The notes: generated by a model not told the origin, from the letters alone. Counted from the stretch's first letter, positions 18,360 through 28,715 are shown. The stretch: DNA of 64,000 bases from Pseudoalteromonas sp. Scap06 (GCF_013394165.1 NZ_CP041330.1:2596501-2660500), one strand, 5' to 3'. Program-made: numbers and translations.

Positions 18360-21242
18360 TTATTGAAATACTTTATCCACCTTCACTACTTCAATATTTT
18401 TCGTTGGTATTGCCAGTTTGTAATCAGCAATCACTTTATCTTCAGCCACTAACTCGGCAGGTTTATCGGTGTTATACACCATAGGCGAGGTTTGCATAGT
18501 TGCTAAACGTTTTTGCATATCTTCACCATCACCGGTAACAAACACATAGTGAATATTCTCGGTTTGTAGGTTGTCTTTAATCACTCGATTTACATCGTCA
18601 ACAGTCAATGTTTTCAGTTTGCTTGTAACGTAGTTTACAAAACTATCGGTGTTATAAAACTCGCTATCTAGCGCATAACCTAACTGACGATTTTGACTAG
18701 CAACCATTTGCGGCACAAAGTTAATTAAAAAGTTACGTGTGGCTTCAAAATCAGCCTCAGTCATGCCATTTTTAATTAATTTATCTAGCTCAAATAATGC
18801 GGTACGGGTAGCAAAATGCGCATCGTTGTTTGAGCGCAGTGGACGCAGCCACACCTGGAATATTTGCTCCGAGCGGCCTAAGTTTGCATCAGGTTTAGTT
18901 TGAAACATACCCCTAGGGAAGTATTCAATATAGGCGTAATCGCCATAGTTCATGCCACGCGTTTGACGAATACGTTCGTACAAGTAACTGTTAGAACTAC
19001 GATGCTCACCAAAGTACGAACGCACTAGCCACAATGCAGTCCAGTCTTCGCTGCTACGAATTGTATCAATAGGAAAGCCAAACGATACAGCTGTTGATTG
19101 CGCTGACTTTTCAACAATTGTTGCATGATGACCTTTAAGCTCTGGCGCATCAGGGATTGTTAAGCGGCTTTGTTCGCCTTTTGGAAGTGTCGCCAAGTCA
19201 GCTAACATTTGTGCTTTAAGTTTTTCAGGTACGGCACCAATTAAACCCACAGTAAGTTTAGCTTGTGTAAGTTCAGCATTATAAAACGCTTTAACATCAT
19301 CAAGAGTCAGCGCTTCTAAATCAGATAAGTCACCGTAGTTATAGCTTTCATAAGGGTGGCCTTTATAAAGCACGCTGTAGAGCACTTCTTTACCCAACTC
19401 TTCGTCGTTAGAAGCTTTTAAGCCTGATTTAATGCCATCGATCATTTCTTTTTTCAGGCGCTTAAAGTCATCTTCTCTAAAGCCTGGGCTTAACAGCTGC
19501 TCACTCACTAAAGCATACCACTGAGCAGCATTATCTTTATGAATACGCCCTTGGAACGACAGCATTTCTTTATCTATTTGATAACCAAAACTACCCGCCA
19601 GCGGATACATTGCCTTTTTAATATCTTTGTAACTCATTGAGGTTGAGCCACCTTGCGCCAGCATTGCGGCAGTTAAAGCCGCTACGCCTTTTTTACCCTG
19701 CGGATCGGCAGCGGCACCGGTATTAAATAATAAGTTAATATCGATTAACGGCGAGCTATTGGTTTTATCAAGCACCTTAAAGATAGGCTTACTCGGTGCT
19801 TGCTGATACTTAGCTACCAAGGCATTTAAGTCGCTTTCTTGCTCAAAACCAGGGGCTTTATCAAGTGCCGACATAGTAATTGTGGTGCGGGCATTATCAA
19901 CAAAATACTTATTTGCAACGGCTCTAATATCTTCGCTAGTGATATTGTCTGCCGATTTATACAGCTGATTAATCACCTCAGGATCGCGCTCAAAATGCAT
20001 ATAGCTGGCAAGTGTAGAGGCAATTGCTTGCGATGAATCTAAACCATTTATAAAACTGTATTTAAGGTTAGACTTTAAATCGCTGAGTTTTTGGCTATCA
20101 ACCAACTCGGTACGCGCTTTAGCATACGTACGATTAATGGCATCACGTACTGTGGCTAAATCATCGGCATTTTCAACTTTTACAAATACATGCAGTAACC
20201 CTGGATCTTTTGTCTCTGGGTTGTAGGTAAACATTTGACTCGCTATTTGCCTTTCTACTACCAGCTCTTGGTAAATATCTGAATTGCTAGAAAAATAAAG
20301 CTGCGAGAGTAAATCTAATGCGGCTCTGTCTTTTTTCTGAGGCTCCCATGCGGCGCCTTTATACGACACAAGTAACCAGTGACCAGGTAATCCTTCGTTT
20401 TGCTCATGCACATATTTTGGCGCTTGTTGAGTTGGCTCTTTTGGAATATCAGCAACATAGTCGCCTTTTTGCCAGTTACCCCAGTGCTTTTTAACCATCG
20501 CCATGGTCTCTTTTGGCTCAACATCACCAACAATCACAAGCGATACATATTCAGGCTTATAAAACTTAGCAAAAAATTCTTTACCGTAGGCCATTTGATC
20601 TGGCATGGCTTCAATATCTTCAAAAAAGCCCATAGTAGTGTGTTTATAGGTATGTTTATCGAACGCTTCTTGGCGTACCGCACTTAATAATTTACGAATT
20701 GGACTGGCATTATTTTTTAAGTACTCGCCTTTAACCGTTAGCGCTTCCGTTCTAAATTGTTCTTCGGTGTAGCTTAAGTTTTGAAAAATATCAGCTTCAA
20801 TCTCAAGTACTTTATCAAGATGCTGTTTTGAAAAATTTAAGTGGTAGTTAGTGTAATCGTTAGTTGTATAGGCGCGGTTATCAACCCCTGAATTTTTTAG
20901 AATATCTGAATACACATCTTGCGGAAACTTTTCAGAGCCTTTAAACATCATGTGTTCAAAAAAGTGAGCAAAACCAGTTTTACCCGCTTCCACTTCATTA
21001 CGCGAGCCAACAGATACAGGTATTTGTAGCGATACTACATCTGGGTAATCGGTTTTAACTACCATAACGCGCAAGCCGTTATCTAGCTCTTCTATTAGGT
21101 AATCTTGTGAAAAAACACGCTCATCTGCTTTATTAACTTGTTCTTGTTGGGCTACTGTTTGCGTGTTTTGACTTTGCTGCATAGCGCAACCCGTTAAAGC
21201 CAGCGATACCGCTAGGCTAGTTGCCAATAATTTAAATTTCAT
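18360..21242 (-). CDS. M16-family zinc metallopeptidase lipoprotein
   Basis: This 960-residue protein has a lipoprotein signal peptide (LALTGC, Cys19), so it is probably membrane-anchored facing the periplasm. The first peptidase M16 domain carries the inverted zinc motif HFFEH (His93, Glu96, His97), with a downstream Glu in the LTVKGEYLKN segment as the likely third ligand. A second M16 half (about residues 500-940) lacks the zinc motif, as expected for the clamp-like inactive half. Homologues degrade small peptides; the substrate here is unknown. It stands alone, with its own terminator. Confidence 0.9.
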   Translation of the reverse strand: MKFKLLATSLAVSLALTGCAMQQSQNTQTVAQQEQVNKADERVFSQDYLIEELDNGLRVMVVKTDYPDVVSLQIPVSVGSRNEVEAGKTGFAHFFEHMMFKGSEKFPQDVYSDILKNSGVDNRAYTTNDYTNYHLNFSKQHLDKVLEIEADIFQNLSYTEEQFRTEALTVKGEYLKNNASPIRKLLSAVRQEAFDKHTYKHTTMGFFEDIEAMPDQMAYGKEFFAKFYKPEYVSLVIVGDVEPKETMAMVKKHWGNWQKGDYVADIPKEPTQQAPKYVHEQNEGLPGHWLLVSYKGAAWEPQKKDRAALDLLSQLYFSSNSDIYQELVVERQIASQMFTYNPETKDPGLLHVFVKVENADDLATVRDAINRTYAKARTELVDSQKLSDLKSNLKYSFINGLDSSQAIASTLASYMHFERDPEVINQLYKSADNITSEDIRAVANKYFVDNARTTITMSALDKAPGFEQESDLNALVAKYQQAPSKPIFKVLDKTNSSPLIDINLLFNTGAAADPQGKKGVAALTAAMLAQGGSTSMSYKDIKKAMYPLAGSFGYQIDKEMLSFQGRIHKDNAAQWYALVSEQLLSPGFREDDFKRLKKEMIDGIKSGLKASNDEELGKEVLYSVLYKGHPYESYNYGDLSDLEALTLDDVKAFYNAELTQAKLTVGLIGAVPEKLKAQMLADLATLPKGEQSRLTIPDAPELKGHHATIVEKSAQSTAVSFGFPIDTIRSSEDWTALWLVRSYFGEHRSSNSYLYERIRQTRGMNYGDYAYIEYFPRGMFQTKPDANLGRSEQIFQVWLRPLRSNNDAHFATRTALFELDKLIKNGMTEADFEATRNFLINFVPQMVASQNRQLGYALDSEFYNTDSFVNYVTSKLKTLTVDDVNRVIKDNLQTENIHYVFVTGDGEDMQKRLATMQTSPMVYNTDKPAELVAEDKVIADYKLAIPTKNIEVVKVDKVFQ

Positions 21243-21431
21243 TGTTATCCCTTTTTAAATTGAGCAATTTTTAAAACATTTACCAAACTAAGTATGCCGT
21301 AAAGTAATTAAATATAAGAGCCCTAAGCCTATTAATTATGTAAACAACTGTGTCAGTTATTGCTGGTAACTTGGTTTAACTATGAAAATAATTCACGTTA
21401 GTTGAGAAACTTTCAATAAATAAATCTATCT

Positions 21432-21439
21432 AGACGTCT
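21432..21439 (+). promoter_or_regulatory. MetJ box upstream of the MTHFR-like gene
   Basis: AGACGTCT is an 8/8 match to the known MetJ half-operator consensus. The adjoining 8-base windows match less well (ATCTATCT upstream 4/8, AAATGGCT downstream 5/8), as is usual for MetJ tandem boxes. It lies 52 bases upstream of the start of the methylenetetrahydrofolate reductase-like gene. Confidence 0.65.
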
Positions 21440-21491
21440 AAATGGCTGCTATATTAAATCCATCATCACAAATTAAGCTGGAATGGGGATT

Positions 21492-22448
21492 ATGGCTTTA
21501 TCACTTCAAGAAAAAATACAGGACACCAACCAAGGTGTTTACCTAATTGGCACAACACCGCCAAAAATTGGGACTGATAAAGCGCAATTAAAAATCATTG
21601 CCGAAAAGTTATTAGGCCGTTTACACGAAATTGAATATGACGGCGTAGTTATTTATGACATTCAAGATGAAAGTAGCCGTACAGAGCAAGCGCGTCCATT
21701 TGCATTTAAGCAAACAGTTGATCCGCGCGAGTACAGCCAACTCTTACGAGGCTTATCTGATCTTGATGTAATTACTTATAAAAGTGTAGCTCAGCGCGGT
21801 GTGAGTGAGTTTAAAGCGTGGTTAGATGAAACCAAAAATGACTACGATTTAAAAAACGTGGTGTTAGTGGGTAGCCCTTCATCAGCAGGTGATATAAAGC
21901 TGAGCTTACCGAATGCCTATAAAACACTGGCAGAGCAGTCTGAAGATTTCTTTTTAGGTGGTGTAACCATTGCTGAGCGCCATGCCAATAAGCGCAACGA
22001 GCACCAACGCTTAATAGAAAAAACAGCACAAGGATGCCAGTTTTTTATCTCTCAAGCCGTTTACAATGCACAAGCAACCATAGATTTAATAACCAGTTAT
22101 GCGCGCACATGCAAAGCACAAGGCCTGACACCTAATCGGATTATATTAACCTTTACGCCTTGTGGTGGTGAAAAAACCTTGGAGTTTATGCAGTGGCTAG
22201 GTATCTCGGTGCCAGAGGCAACTAAATGGCGCATGCTTGATTCGGAAAATACACTAAGCGAATCAGTGCGTATTTGTCGTGAAAATCTCGACTCAATTTT
22301 AAAAAGCTGTGCGCACTTAGGTGTGCCACTGGGTTTAAATATTGAAAGCTTAACCAATCGTAAAGAAGAAATAGATGCGTCTATTAACTTATACCGTTTA
22401 TTAAAAGCCACAATGGAACTCAACCTTGCGGAGAAACTGATAGCGTAA
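21492..22448 (+). CDS. Methylenetetrahydrofolate reductase-like protein
   Basis: The 318-residue protein resembles the FAD-linked TIM-barrel reductase family that includes MetF. Visible segments include VYLIGTTPPK at the N terminus, DGVVIYDIQDESSRTE, VVLVGSPSS, LGGVTIAERH and FFISQAVYNA, the last being MetF-like. MetF reduces 5,10-methylene-THF to 5-methyl-THF for methionine synthesis. The protein is divergent from classical MetF and may be a paralogue with another C1 or folate-linked role. A MetJ box upstream supports a methionine link. The ATG at 21492 is preferred, with GGA nine bases before it; an ATG at 21483 is the alternative. Confidence 0.75.
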   Translation: MALSLQEKIQDTNQGVYLIGTTPPKIGTDKAQLKIIAEKLLGRLHEIEYDGVVIYDIQDESSRTEQARPFAFKQTVDPREYSQLLRGLSDLDVITYKSVAQRGVSEFKAWLDETKNDYDLKNVVLVGSPSSAGDIKLSLPNAYKTLAEQSEDFFLGGVTIAERHANKRNEHQRLIEKTAQGCQFFISQAVYNAQATIDLITSYARTCKAQGLTPNRIILTFTPCGGEKTLEFMQWLGISVPEATKWRMLDSENTLSESVRICRENLDSILKSCAHLGVPLGLNIESLTNRKEEIDASINLYRLLKATMELNLAEKLIA

Positions 22449-22473
22449 AGTTAAACTGATTTATACCGTACTT

Positions 22474-22498
22474 GGCAAGCTGCTGGCTTGCCTTTTTT
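22474..22498 (+). terminator. Terminator after the MTHFR-like gene
   Basis: The arms GGCAAGC and GCTTGCC form a stem followed by a run of six Ts. It lies 26 bases past the stop codon of the MTHFR-like gene. Confidence 0.85.
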
Positions 22499-22539
22499 AT
22501 ATTTCCAAGTTAGTTAATAAAATAATTGAAAACAAAAGA

Positions 22540-24273
22540 TTAAATACACACCCATTTTGCTATTACTTCAAACATACTTTCAACTTTAATAGGCTTTGAA
22601 ATATAGCCATTCATACCGCAACCTTTCGCCTTTAGTAAATCGGTTTCTCTTGTATTAGCAGTCATTGCAATAATGGGTAAATTTTTAAACTTTGCTTGTT
22701 TTTTTATTTCTTTGGCTGCTGTGTAACCATCCATTCGGGGCATCTGGCAATCCATTAACACCCCATCATAGGTTTTATTTTTTAGCGCTTCTAATGCCTC
22801 AATACCATCATTGGCAACATCAACGATTAAGCCTTTTTTGCGAAGTATTTGTGTTGCTACTTGCTGATTGAGCGGATTGTCTTCAACCAATAAAATATGA
22901 ATACCTTGAAGCTTTTGTAATGCATTTTGTGTATCTGAGCTCTCTTGTGATTCTGGCTTATTAAGTGTTTTTATATGCATAATTTGTAAAAGTACATTGT
23001 ATAATGTGCTTTTAATAATTGGTTTGATCAGCACTTTATAAGTGTTATCAGCAAATCCTAGTAGGCTTTCGTTGAGTGCTTTATTTTCACAAGGTGCTAC
23101 TACGATTAGCTTTTTCGCATTTAATTTGAGTTCACTTCGAAGAGACTGCGCAGCCCTGTCATTATTTAAATTTAAAGTACGCCAATCTATAAAAATAAAG
23201 TCGTAATCATGTAAGGCGCTTAACCGGTCTAGCACTTGGTTGATATTATTTGCAATATCAACTTTAACTTCAAATCCAATAAGCAGCGTTTGTAATGATG
23301 CTAACGTACTGTCTGAACTTTCGATAACAAGGGCCTGCTTAGCCCTAACATGTGATATTTCAAACTCACTTTTTTTAGTCGAATAGCTAAGTGGAATAGT
23401 AAAGCTAAAACAACTTCCTTTATTGAGTTTACTGTTTACTAAAACATTTCCCTGCATTAGTTCTACCAACGTTTTACTTATTACCAAGCCAAGCCCAGTC
23501 CCACCAAACTTTCGCGTTGTAGACACGTCAGCCTGAGTAAAAGGTTTAAATAGTGAGTCTACTTGTGCTTGGCTCATTCCAATGCCATTATCTAAAACAG
23601 AAAAAGTGACACTGCAAAAATTGTCTACCTTTTGCGCTAACTTTACAGCTAATACAACTTTGCCGCGGGTTGAGAACTTCAGTGCATTATTAAGCAAATT
23701 TAACAGCACTTGATTAAGCCTTAATGCATCACCAATAAAAAAGTCAGGCAGTAAGGGGTCAATATCAAACAGCACTTCAATTTTTCTTTGTGATGCTAGC
23801 GTGCTAATAATATTGACAAGATTTTCTAGAAAGATATTAAAATTGAATTCTTTTTGTTCTAGCTCTATTTTACCCGCTTCGACCTTTGAAAAGTCTAAAA
23901 TATCATTAATGATCCCTAATAAAGACTCTGCCGAATAGTGAATTTTTTCAACATAGTCGCGTTGCTTATCAGAAAGCCCGGTATCTAAAGCAAGATAAGC
24001 CATGCCAATTATTGCATTCATCGGGGTACGAATCTCATGACTCATATTTGCCAAAAAGTCTGATTTAGCATTATTTGCAGCTTCTGCATCTTGTTTCGCA
24101 AGTTTGAGGGCATGGGTTCTATTAGCAACCTCTTGCTCTAAGTTTTCAGCCGCTCCTTTGAGCACTTCATTGGCTTCGTAAAGTTGTAATGATTTGGCTT
24201 CTAATAGCTTTTCAGCTTCTTTTCGCGCCAAACGCTCTCGCTCTAACCTGCGCTGTAAAAGAGCAATGTCCAT
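22540..24273 (-). CDS. Hybrid histidine kinase, H-NOX-associated (HahK-like)
   Basis: This 577-residue kinase has no membrane segment and no sensor domain of its own. It starts with a coiled coil (about residues 1-70), then a HisKA domain with [19 protein letters not shown] and a HATPase with NALKFS, DNGIGM and GGTGLGLVI. Two receiver domains follow. The first is degenerate, lacking the usual acidic pair, though FIDW remains. The second is intact with [14 protein letters not shown] and an SKP lysine. It lies two bases after the H-NOX gene, so H-NOX probably supplies its sensory input. The arrangement matches H-NOX/HahK pairs described in Pseudoalteromonas. Confidence 0.85.
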   Translation of the reverse strand: MDIALLQRRLERERLARKEAEKLLEAKSLQLYEANEVLKGAAENLEQEVANRTHALKLAKQDAEAANNAKSDFLANMSHEIRTPMNAIIGMAYLALDTGLSDKQRDYVEKIHYSAESLLGIINDILDFSKVEAGKIELEQKEFNFNIFLENLVNIISTLASQRKIEVLFDIDPLLPDFFIGDALRLNQVLLNLLNNALKFSTRGKVVLAVKLAQKVDNFCSVTFSVLDNGIGMSQAQVDSLFKPFTQADVSTTRKFGGTGLGLVISKTLVELMQGNVLVNSKLNKGSCFSFTIPLSYSTKKSEFEISHVRAKQALVIESSDSTLASLQTLLIGFEVKVDIANNINQVLDRLSALHDYDFIFIDWRTLNLNNDRAAQSLRSELKLNAKKLIVVAPCENKALNESLLGFADNTYKVLIKPIIKSTLYNVLLQIMHIKTLNKPESQESSDTQNALQKLQGIHILLVEDNPLNQQVATQILRKKGLIVDVANDGIEALEALKNKTYDGVLMDCQMPRMDGYTAAKEIKKQAKFKNLPIIAMTANTRETDLLKAKGCGMNGYISKPIKVESMFEVIAKWVCI

Positions 24274-24275
24274 AT

Positions 24276-24815
24276 CTAACCTACCAATGTTAAGTTAAAC
24301 GTAGCAACTTGATGATCGTCATTGATATCGCTGCTTATACTTATATTTTCCTTAAAATGTTCGGCTGCGCCTTCTATTAATCCCTCAGCGAGCATGGCAA
24401 ATGGGTTACTTGAATGATAAATCATCTGCATTTGGGTATTACTTAAGTGGTTGGTTTTAAAGGTGGGCAACTCAACGTCGGTATATAGTTTTTTAACTTC
24501 TACATGCACGTGCTGATCTATGGTATCTAAAAAATCAAACGTTGTAGTGAGCTCTTCAAAAAACTGTGGATAGTAGACTAAGAAGCGCTTTAGTAAGTAT
24601 TTACCGTATTCTTTAACGAGTACATCAACCGGAATATCAACAATACTGCTCAGTGAGGTCACTAACTTTAAAAGCTCTTGCTTATTATAGTTACCAACAC
24701 TGGTATAAGCCCCATTGGAATCCAGTTCGTTTTGCTCAATGATTTGATCAGCAACTGCTGGTGAAAATGTGATCTCGACCATTTCTAGAAATTCAGTAAA
24801 AATAATACCTTTCAT
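24276..24815 (-). CDS. H-NOX heme nitric oxide-binding protein
   Basis: H-NOX (HNOB) proteins bind nitric oxide through a ferrous heme and regulate a partner kinase or cyclase. The start [14 protein letters not shown] is the family N terminus, so the ATG at 24815 is chosen over an in-frame GTG at 24827. The proximal heme ligand is His104 in [12 protein letters not shown]. The heme-propionate motif Y-x-S-x-R reads Y133-H-S135-S-N137, so the usual Arg is replaced by Asn. The C terminus has [12 protein letters not shown]. The soluble 179-residue protein is followed by its likely partner kinase and preceded by a diguanylate cyclase gene. Confidence 0.88.
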   Translation of the reverse strand: MKGIIFTEFLEMVEITFSPAVADQIIEQNELDSNGAYTSVGNYNKQELLKLVTSLSSIVDIPVDVLVKEYGKYLLKRFLVYYPQFFEELTTTFDFLDTIDQHVHVEVKKLYTDVELPTFKTNHLSNTQMQMIYHSSNPFAMLAEGLIEGAAEHFKENISISSDINDDHQVATFNLTLVG

Positions 24816-24944
24816 ACAACTACCCACTCATTAGCTATAAACAAAGTATAGTTTCAAACTAAAAAAATTCACGTACATAGCATGCGTATATGTTAATTAG
24901 TTTGCTGTGTATATTGGCATAACAAGTTAATAGCAATTAACGAT

Positions 24945-25928
24945 TTAATAACCGATTTTTTTATTTAACTTATATTTTTGCTTATTTTTATACATTGATT
25001 GGTCTGCATCATTTAAAAGTGTTTCAAATGGCTGCTTTTTTTGCTCAGAAAAACTATAACCAACACTTAGTGATAACTCGCAAATTCCATCTAATACTAG
25101 TGCATTAGCAAACTCAATCGAAATTGTATTTATAATGTGGTCTAGTTTACTCTTATCATTTATTTGCATGACAGCAACAAACTCATCGCCTCCTAAGCGC
25201 CCCACGATGTCGGCATCTCTTAGGTGCTTTTTTAACGTTGTGGCTAATGTAATAAGGGCTTTATCGCCCGCTTCGTGGCCAGAGTTATCGTTTAATTTTT
25301 TAAAGTCGTTAATATCGATAAATAAACAACACACATCAAAACCTAAACGATGAGAAAGGTTTAGTTTTTGCTGAGCAAGTAAACTTAATGCTCGACGATT
25401 ATAAATATTAGTGAGCGGGTCTAGCATTGCAATTTCGCGCATTTTTTCAAAATTATATACAAGCGCTAAATCGTCTTCTATTAAGTCTCGTAACTGATTA
25501 ATGAGCTCAAAATATTCATTCGTATAGTTTGTTTCTTTGTTGTCTTTTAAGCAAAGCGTCCCAAATACATCTCCTTGCGGCCAGTGAATGGGTAAACCTA
25601 AGTAGGAGTTAACGCCATTTTCAACTACCTCAGGCATGGCGCTCCACATTTCAGTACTAGCAGCATCATTAACATATAAGAGATTGTCACTTTCGACCAC
25701 ATGCCTACAAAACATATCACTTTCAGGAGGAATAGTAGGGTTGGTCTCAAAGGTTGACCCACCCTCGTTTTTTCTGATAACTACTCGGTAACCTATGCTT
25801 GTTGCCTGTACTATATATCCGGAGGGAGCTGAAAATAACTCAGCAATTAAATCAATTATTTTTTGCCACTTATCTAGTGATATCTGACCATCAAGGCCAG
25901 TAAATGCCCACTTATCAGTCTCAAACAT
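24945..25928 (-). CDS. GAF-GGDEF diguanylate cyclase
   Basis: The 327-residue soluble protein has an N-terminal GAF domain (about residues 18-150) and a GGDEF domain (about 168-325). It would make cyclic di-GMP from two GTP. The active-site motif is intact (GRLGGDEF), and the inhibitory I-site RDAD lies five residues before it. The DPLTNIYNRRAL linker is typical. A GGGGG stretch seven bases upstream supports the start. The gene lies 129 bases upstream of the H-NOX gene on the same strand, suggesting a shared NO/c-di-GMP circuit. The GAF ligand is unknown. Confidence 0.9.
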   Translation of the reverse strand: MFETDKWAFTGLDGQISLDKWQKIIDLIAELFSAPSGYIVQATSIGYRVVIRKNEGGSTFETNPTIPPESDMFCRHVVESDNLLYVNDAASTEMWSAMPEVVENGVNSYLGLPIHWPQGDVFGTLCLKDNKETNYTNEYFELINQLRDLIEDDLALVYNFEKMREIAMLDPLTNIYNRRALSLLAQQKLNLSHRLGFDVCCLFIDINDFKKLNDNSGHEAGDKALITLATTLKKHLRDADIVGRLGGDEFVAVMQINDKSKLDHIINTISIEFANALVLDGICELSLSVGYSFSEQKKQPFETLLNDADQSMYKNKQKYKLNKKIGY

Positions 25929-26119
25929 TTTATACCCCCGCTATTATTTACCTAAGTATAGGCAAAAAAAAATGCTTAAAAGGTAGTATTAATCACTGTA
26001 TTAATTACATTGACTCAAAATTAAAGAGTAGATGTAAAATGTACCTATACTCAAACGCAAATAATGGAATAATTAAAGATATTTAGTAACTTAATTGTGC
26101 TTTAAGAACACTCTAATTT

Positions 26120-27367
26120 TTACTTTCGGCGTCTATTTGGCGCTCTTTGCCCTGTAATACGTTTTTTATCGCGATCTTTACGCGCTTTGTTAGTGTTTTT
26201 GCGGTTGTCTTTTGGCGGCTTATTTAAATCGGGCTCGTAGCCTTCAAGCCATTGTGGGGCTAAACGCGTATCAAGCAGTACTTCAATTTCTTCAAGTAGC
26301 CATTGCTCATCAAGACTCACTAACGACATTGCAAGGCCTTGCTCGCCAGCTCGTCCTGTACGGCCAATACGATGCACATAATCTTCAGCTATATATGGTA
26401 ATTCAAAGTTAATTACGTATTTAAGTGCCGGTATGTCTAAACCGCGCGCCGCTACATCGGTGGCTACTAAAACACGCGTACTACCCTCTTTAAAGTTTTG
26501 TAATGCGCGGTCGCGAGCACCTTGTGATTTATCACCATGAATAGATTCGGTTTTTAAACCATCTTTACACATTTCTTTGGCAAGCTTATCGGCCATTTGT
26601 TTTGTGCGGGTGAATATAAGTACTTGGCGCCAGTTTTTCATGCCAATCATGTGCGATACCAGTTCGCGCTTTCTGTCTTCATCTACTGCGTAAATAACTT
26701 GTTCAACCTCTACAGCAGCAGAGTTGCGCTTATCAACTTCAATAAGCTCAGGATCTTTAAGCAATTTTTTACTCAGCTCAAATACACTGTCATCAAAGGT
26801 GGCGGAAAACAGTAAGGTTTGACGATCGCCTGGGATATGACGCAGTATTCGTTTAATTTCGTCAATAAAACCCATATCAAGCATACGGTCTGCTTCATCA
26901 AATACTAAAGAGTCCACGCTTGAAAGCACCACACTGCCCTTCACTATATGATCAAGTAAGCGCCCTGGCGTTGCCACTATTACTTGCGCTGTTTTAAGTG
27001 CTTTGATTTGTGGACCAATGCTTGCACCACCATAGGCAAGTGCACCTTTTATATCTGTACCTTGTGCGTATTTTTCAAAGCTTGCAAATACTTGCTGAGC
27101 AAGCTCCCTAGTGGGCGTTAAAATAACCACACGAGCAATGCCTGGTTCGTCTTTTTTAGCGGTATTTAAAAGCTTGTGTAATAGCGGTAAAACAAAAGCG
27201 GCTGTTTTACCGGTGCCAGTTTGAGCGCTGCCCATAACGTCTTTGCCCGCTAAAATTGGCGGTATCGTTTTGTGCTGAATGGCGGTAGGCGTAGTGTAAT
27301 TATTTTGCTCTATTGCCGTTAATAGTAACGGGTCTAGGGCTAGTGATGAGAACGATGTGGCAGACAT
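26120..27367 (-). CDS. rhlE: DEAD-box RNA helicase RhlE
   Basis: This is an ATP-dependent RNA helicase involved in RNA remodelling. The Q motif is followed by motif I (GSAQTGTGKTAAF), Ia (PTRELAQQV), motif II DEAD in VFDEADRMLDMGF, motif III SAT, and motifs IV-VI with VATDVAARGLDIP and HRIGRTGRAG. The C terminus is a basic, Arg/Lys-rich tail typical of RhlE (ending APNRRRK). The 415-residue length fits RhlE. Paralogues such as SrmB or RhlB have different tails, but the subfamily call is moderately certain. Confidence 0.88.
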   Translation of the reverse strand: MSATSFSSLALDPLLLTAIEQNNYTTPTAIQHKTIPPILAGKDVMGSAQTGTGKTAAFVLPLLHKLLNTAKKDEPGIARVVILTPTRELAQQVFASFEKYAQGTDIKGALAYGGASIGPQIKALKTAQVIVATPGRLLDHIVKGSVVLSSVDSLVFDEADRMLDMGFIDEIKRILRHIPGDRQTLLFSATFDDSVFELSKKLLKDPELIEVDKRNSAAVEVEQVIYAVDEDRKRELVSHMIGMKNWRQVLIFTRTKQMADKLAKEMCKDGLKTESIHGDKSQGARDRALQNFKEGSTRVLVATDVAARGLDIPALKYVINFELPYIAEDYVHRIGRTGRAGEQGLAMSLVSLDEQWLLEEIEVLLDTRLAPQWLEGYEPDLNKPPKDNRKNTNKARKDRDKKRITGQRAPNRRRK

Positions 27368-27417
27368 AAGCTTGGCTTTAAAATAACAAAGAACGCTATT
27401 ATACCTGAGCTTTAGTA

Positions 27418-27441
27418 ATAAAAAAGGCGCTAAATAGCGCC
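27418..27441 (-). terminator. Terminator after the DUF3581 gene
   Basis: The palindrome GGCGCTAAATAGCGCC (27426-27441) is followed on the minus strand by TTTTTTATT. It lies 18 bases past the stop of the DUF3581 gene and before rhlE. Confidence 0.85.
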
Positions 27442-27458
27442 TATATAAAATGAAGTAT

Positions 27459-28163
27459 TTAAGCCGGTTTTAATGTGGCTTTACGTTCATTATAAAATGC
27501 AATTAAATCATCTACGGTGCTTTGACAGTACTCACGAATACCCGATACGACCATGTGTTTTTCACCAAAACCCACTTTTTCGCCGTTTTCTAATAAATTA
27601 AAGCGCAAGGTTATTTTGCCGCGTTTACCAGCGTATTCAAAGCTTGGCTCTGCAAACTCTAGAGTCGGTGATTTAATATCAATGTTATTAAGGTTAATTA
27701 TCATTGATTCATAAATAATCATAGGACGCGCAGGGTTTATCATTACCTCTTGCTTGCCCATTAAAGGAATAATTACATGCGGGAACGCAGCACCTGAGAA
27801 CTCAACATAATTTTTTATTAAACTGTTTGTAAGTGTTGGGCATTTACTGGTTTTACCATCGCGTTTAACCTTTAAAATTACTTTTTCGCCATGGTTTACA
27901 TCAAACTCTTCTCCAGGTTGTTCTGGAAAATTTAGCTTGGTATTTTCATCAACCATACCGGCAAAGGTAAACTCCATTCGCTCACTAATGCCATAGCGGT
28001 CTAACACTAGAGAAAAAAGTAAGTCTCCTGGTGCGCAAAACTTTTTAGCGTCTTTATCATGAAGCGGGTTGTAGTCGTCGGCTACACATTTAGCAAAGCG
28101 ACAACCTTGCTCACGAGAAATTGAAACATAATCAGCATGCTGCTGATAGTAAGGACTTAACAT
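27459..28163 (-). CDS. DUF3581-family protein
   Basis: The 234-residue protein matches the DUF3581 family by its N-terminal pattern SISREQGCRFAKCVADDYNPLHD, described here by parts, and its GDLLFSLVL segment. The NPLHD motif resembles the MaoC/hot-dog hydratase signature (N-x-x-H-x-D), so a hot-dog-like fold is plausible. No signal peptide or membrane segment is seen. No function has been established for the family to my knowledge. It is a single-gene unit with its own terminator. Confidence 0.72.
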   Translation of the reverse strand: MLSPYYQQHADYVSISREQGCRFAKCVADDYNPLHDKDAKKFCAPGDLLFSLVLDRYGISERMEFTFAGMVDENTKLNFPEQPGEEFDVNHGEKVILKVKRDGKTSKCPTLTNSLIKNYVEFSGAAFPHVIIPLMGKQEVMINPARPMIIYESMIINLNNIDIKSPTLEFAEPSFEYAGKRGKITLRFNLLENGEKVGFGEKHMVVSGIREYCQSTVDDLIAFYNERKATLKPA

Positions 28164-28319
28164 AGTGTGTTCACTGCTTAAACTGCTTATAACCTAGCTA
28201 TACTACCAGAAAAAAAATCTTGAGAGGTCGAATCTGTTTAATAAAGGCGAAAAATGATAATTTGCAACCCACTAATTAACTAAGTAAATTAGGCAAATAC
28301 GAGTTTAAGGGATTAACTA

Positions 28320-28715
28320 ATGAAGTATTTTTCTTTATTAATATGTGCGGTTTCATTTTTAACTGGCTGTAATAACGTTACTTACACAACCAATATCGAC
28401 GACGACGTTTTATCAGAACACGTTTCAAGCCACATTAAAAAACGTGGCCTAGAGCAGTTTTACAGTATTCAGGACGCTCTCGATAGAGGTGCAAGCCCCC
28501 TTGGTGGAATAAAAGGCGAAAGCTGCGATGAATCAGATAATACGCGAACATCCTCAATTACCTATAACCGTTTGAAATCACAAGCTATAGAATCCCTTAA
28601 AAATGATGTGCTTTATTTAGGTGGCAATGCATTTACACTAGAGCAGTGCCAATCAGTATCTCGCTACAATTGTGATTTAGCCGTTATTTGTACAGGACAA
28701 GCCTATAATTATTAA
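28320..28715 (+). CDS. DUF4156-like small lipoprotein
   Basis: The 131-residue protein has a lipoprotein signal (FLTGC, lipid-modified Cys near residue 17). The mature region contains LKSQAIESLKNDVLYLGGNAFTLEQC followed by three further Cys, a pattern of the DUF4156 lipoprotein family, described here by parts. It is probably anchored in the outer membrane with disulfides. No function is known. The upstream region has AAGGG ten bases before the start. Confidence 0.7.
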   Translation: MKYFSLLICAVSFLTGCNNVTYTTNIDDDVLSEHVSSHIKKRGLEQFYSIQDALDRGASPLGGIKGESCDESDNTRTSSITYNRLKSQAIESLKNDVLYLGGNAFTLEQCQSVSRYNCDLAVICTGQAYNY

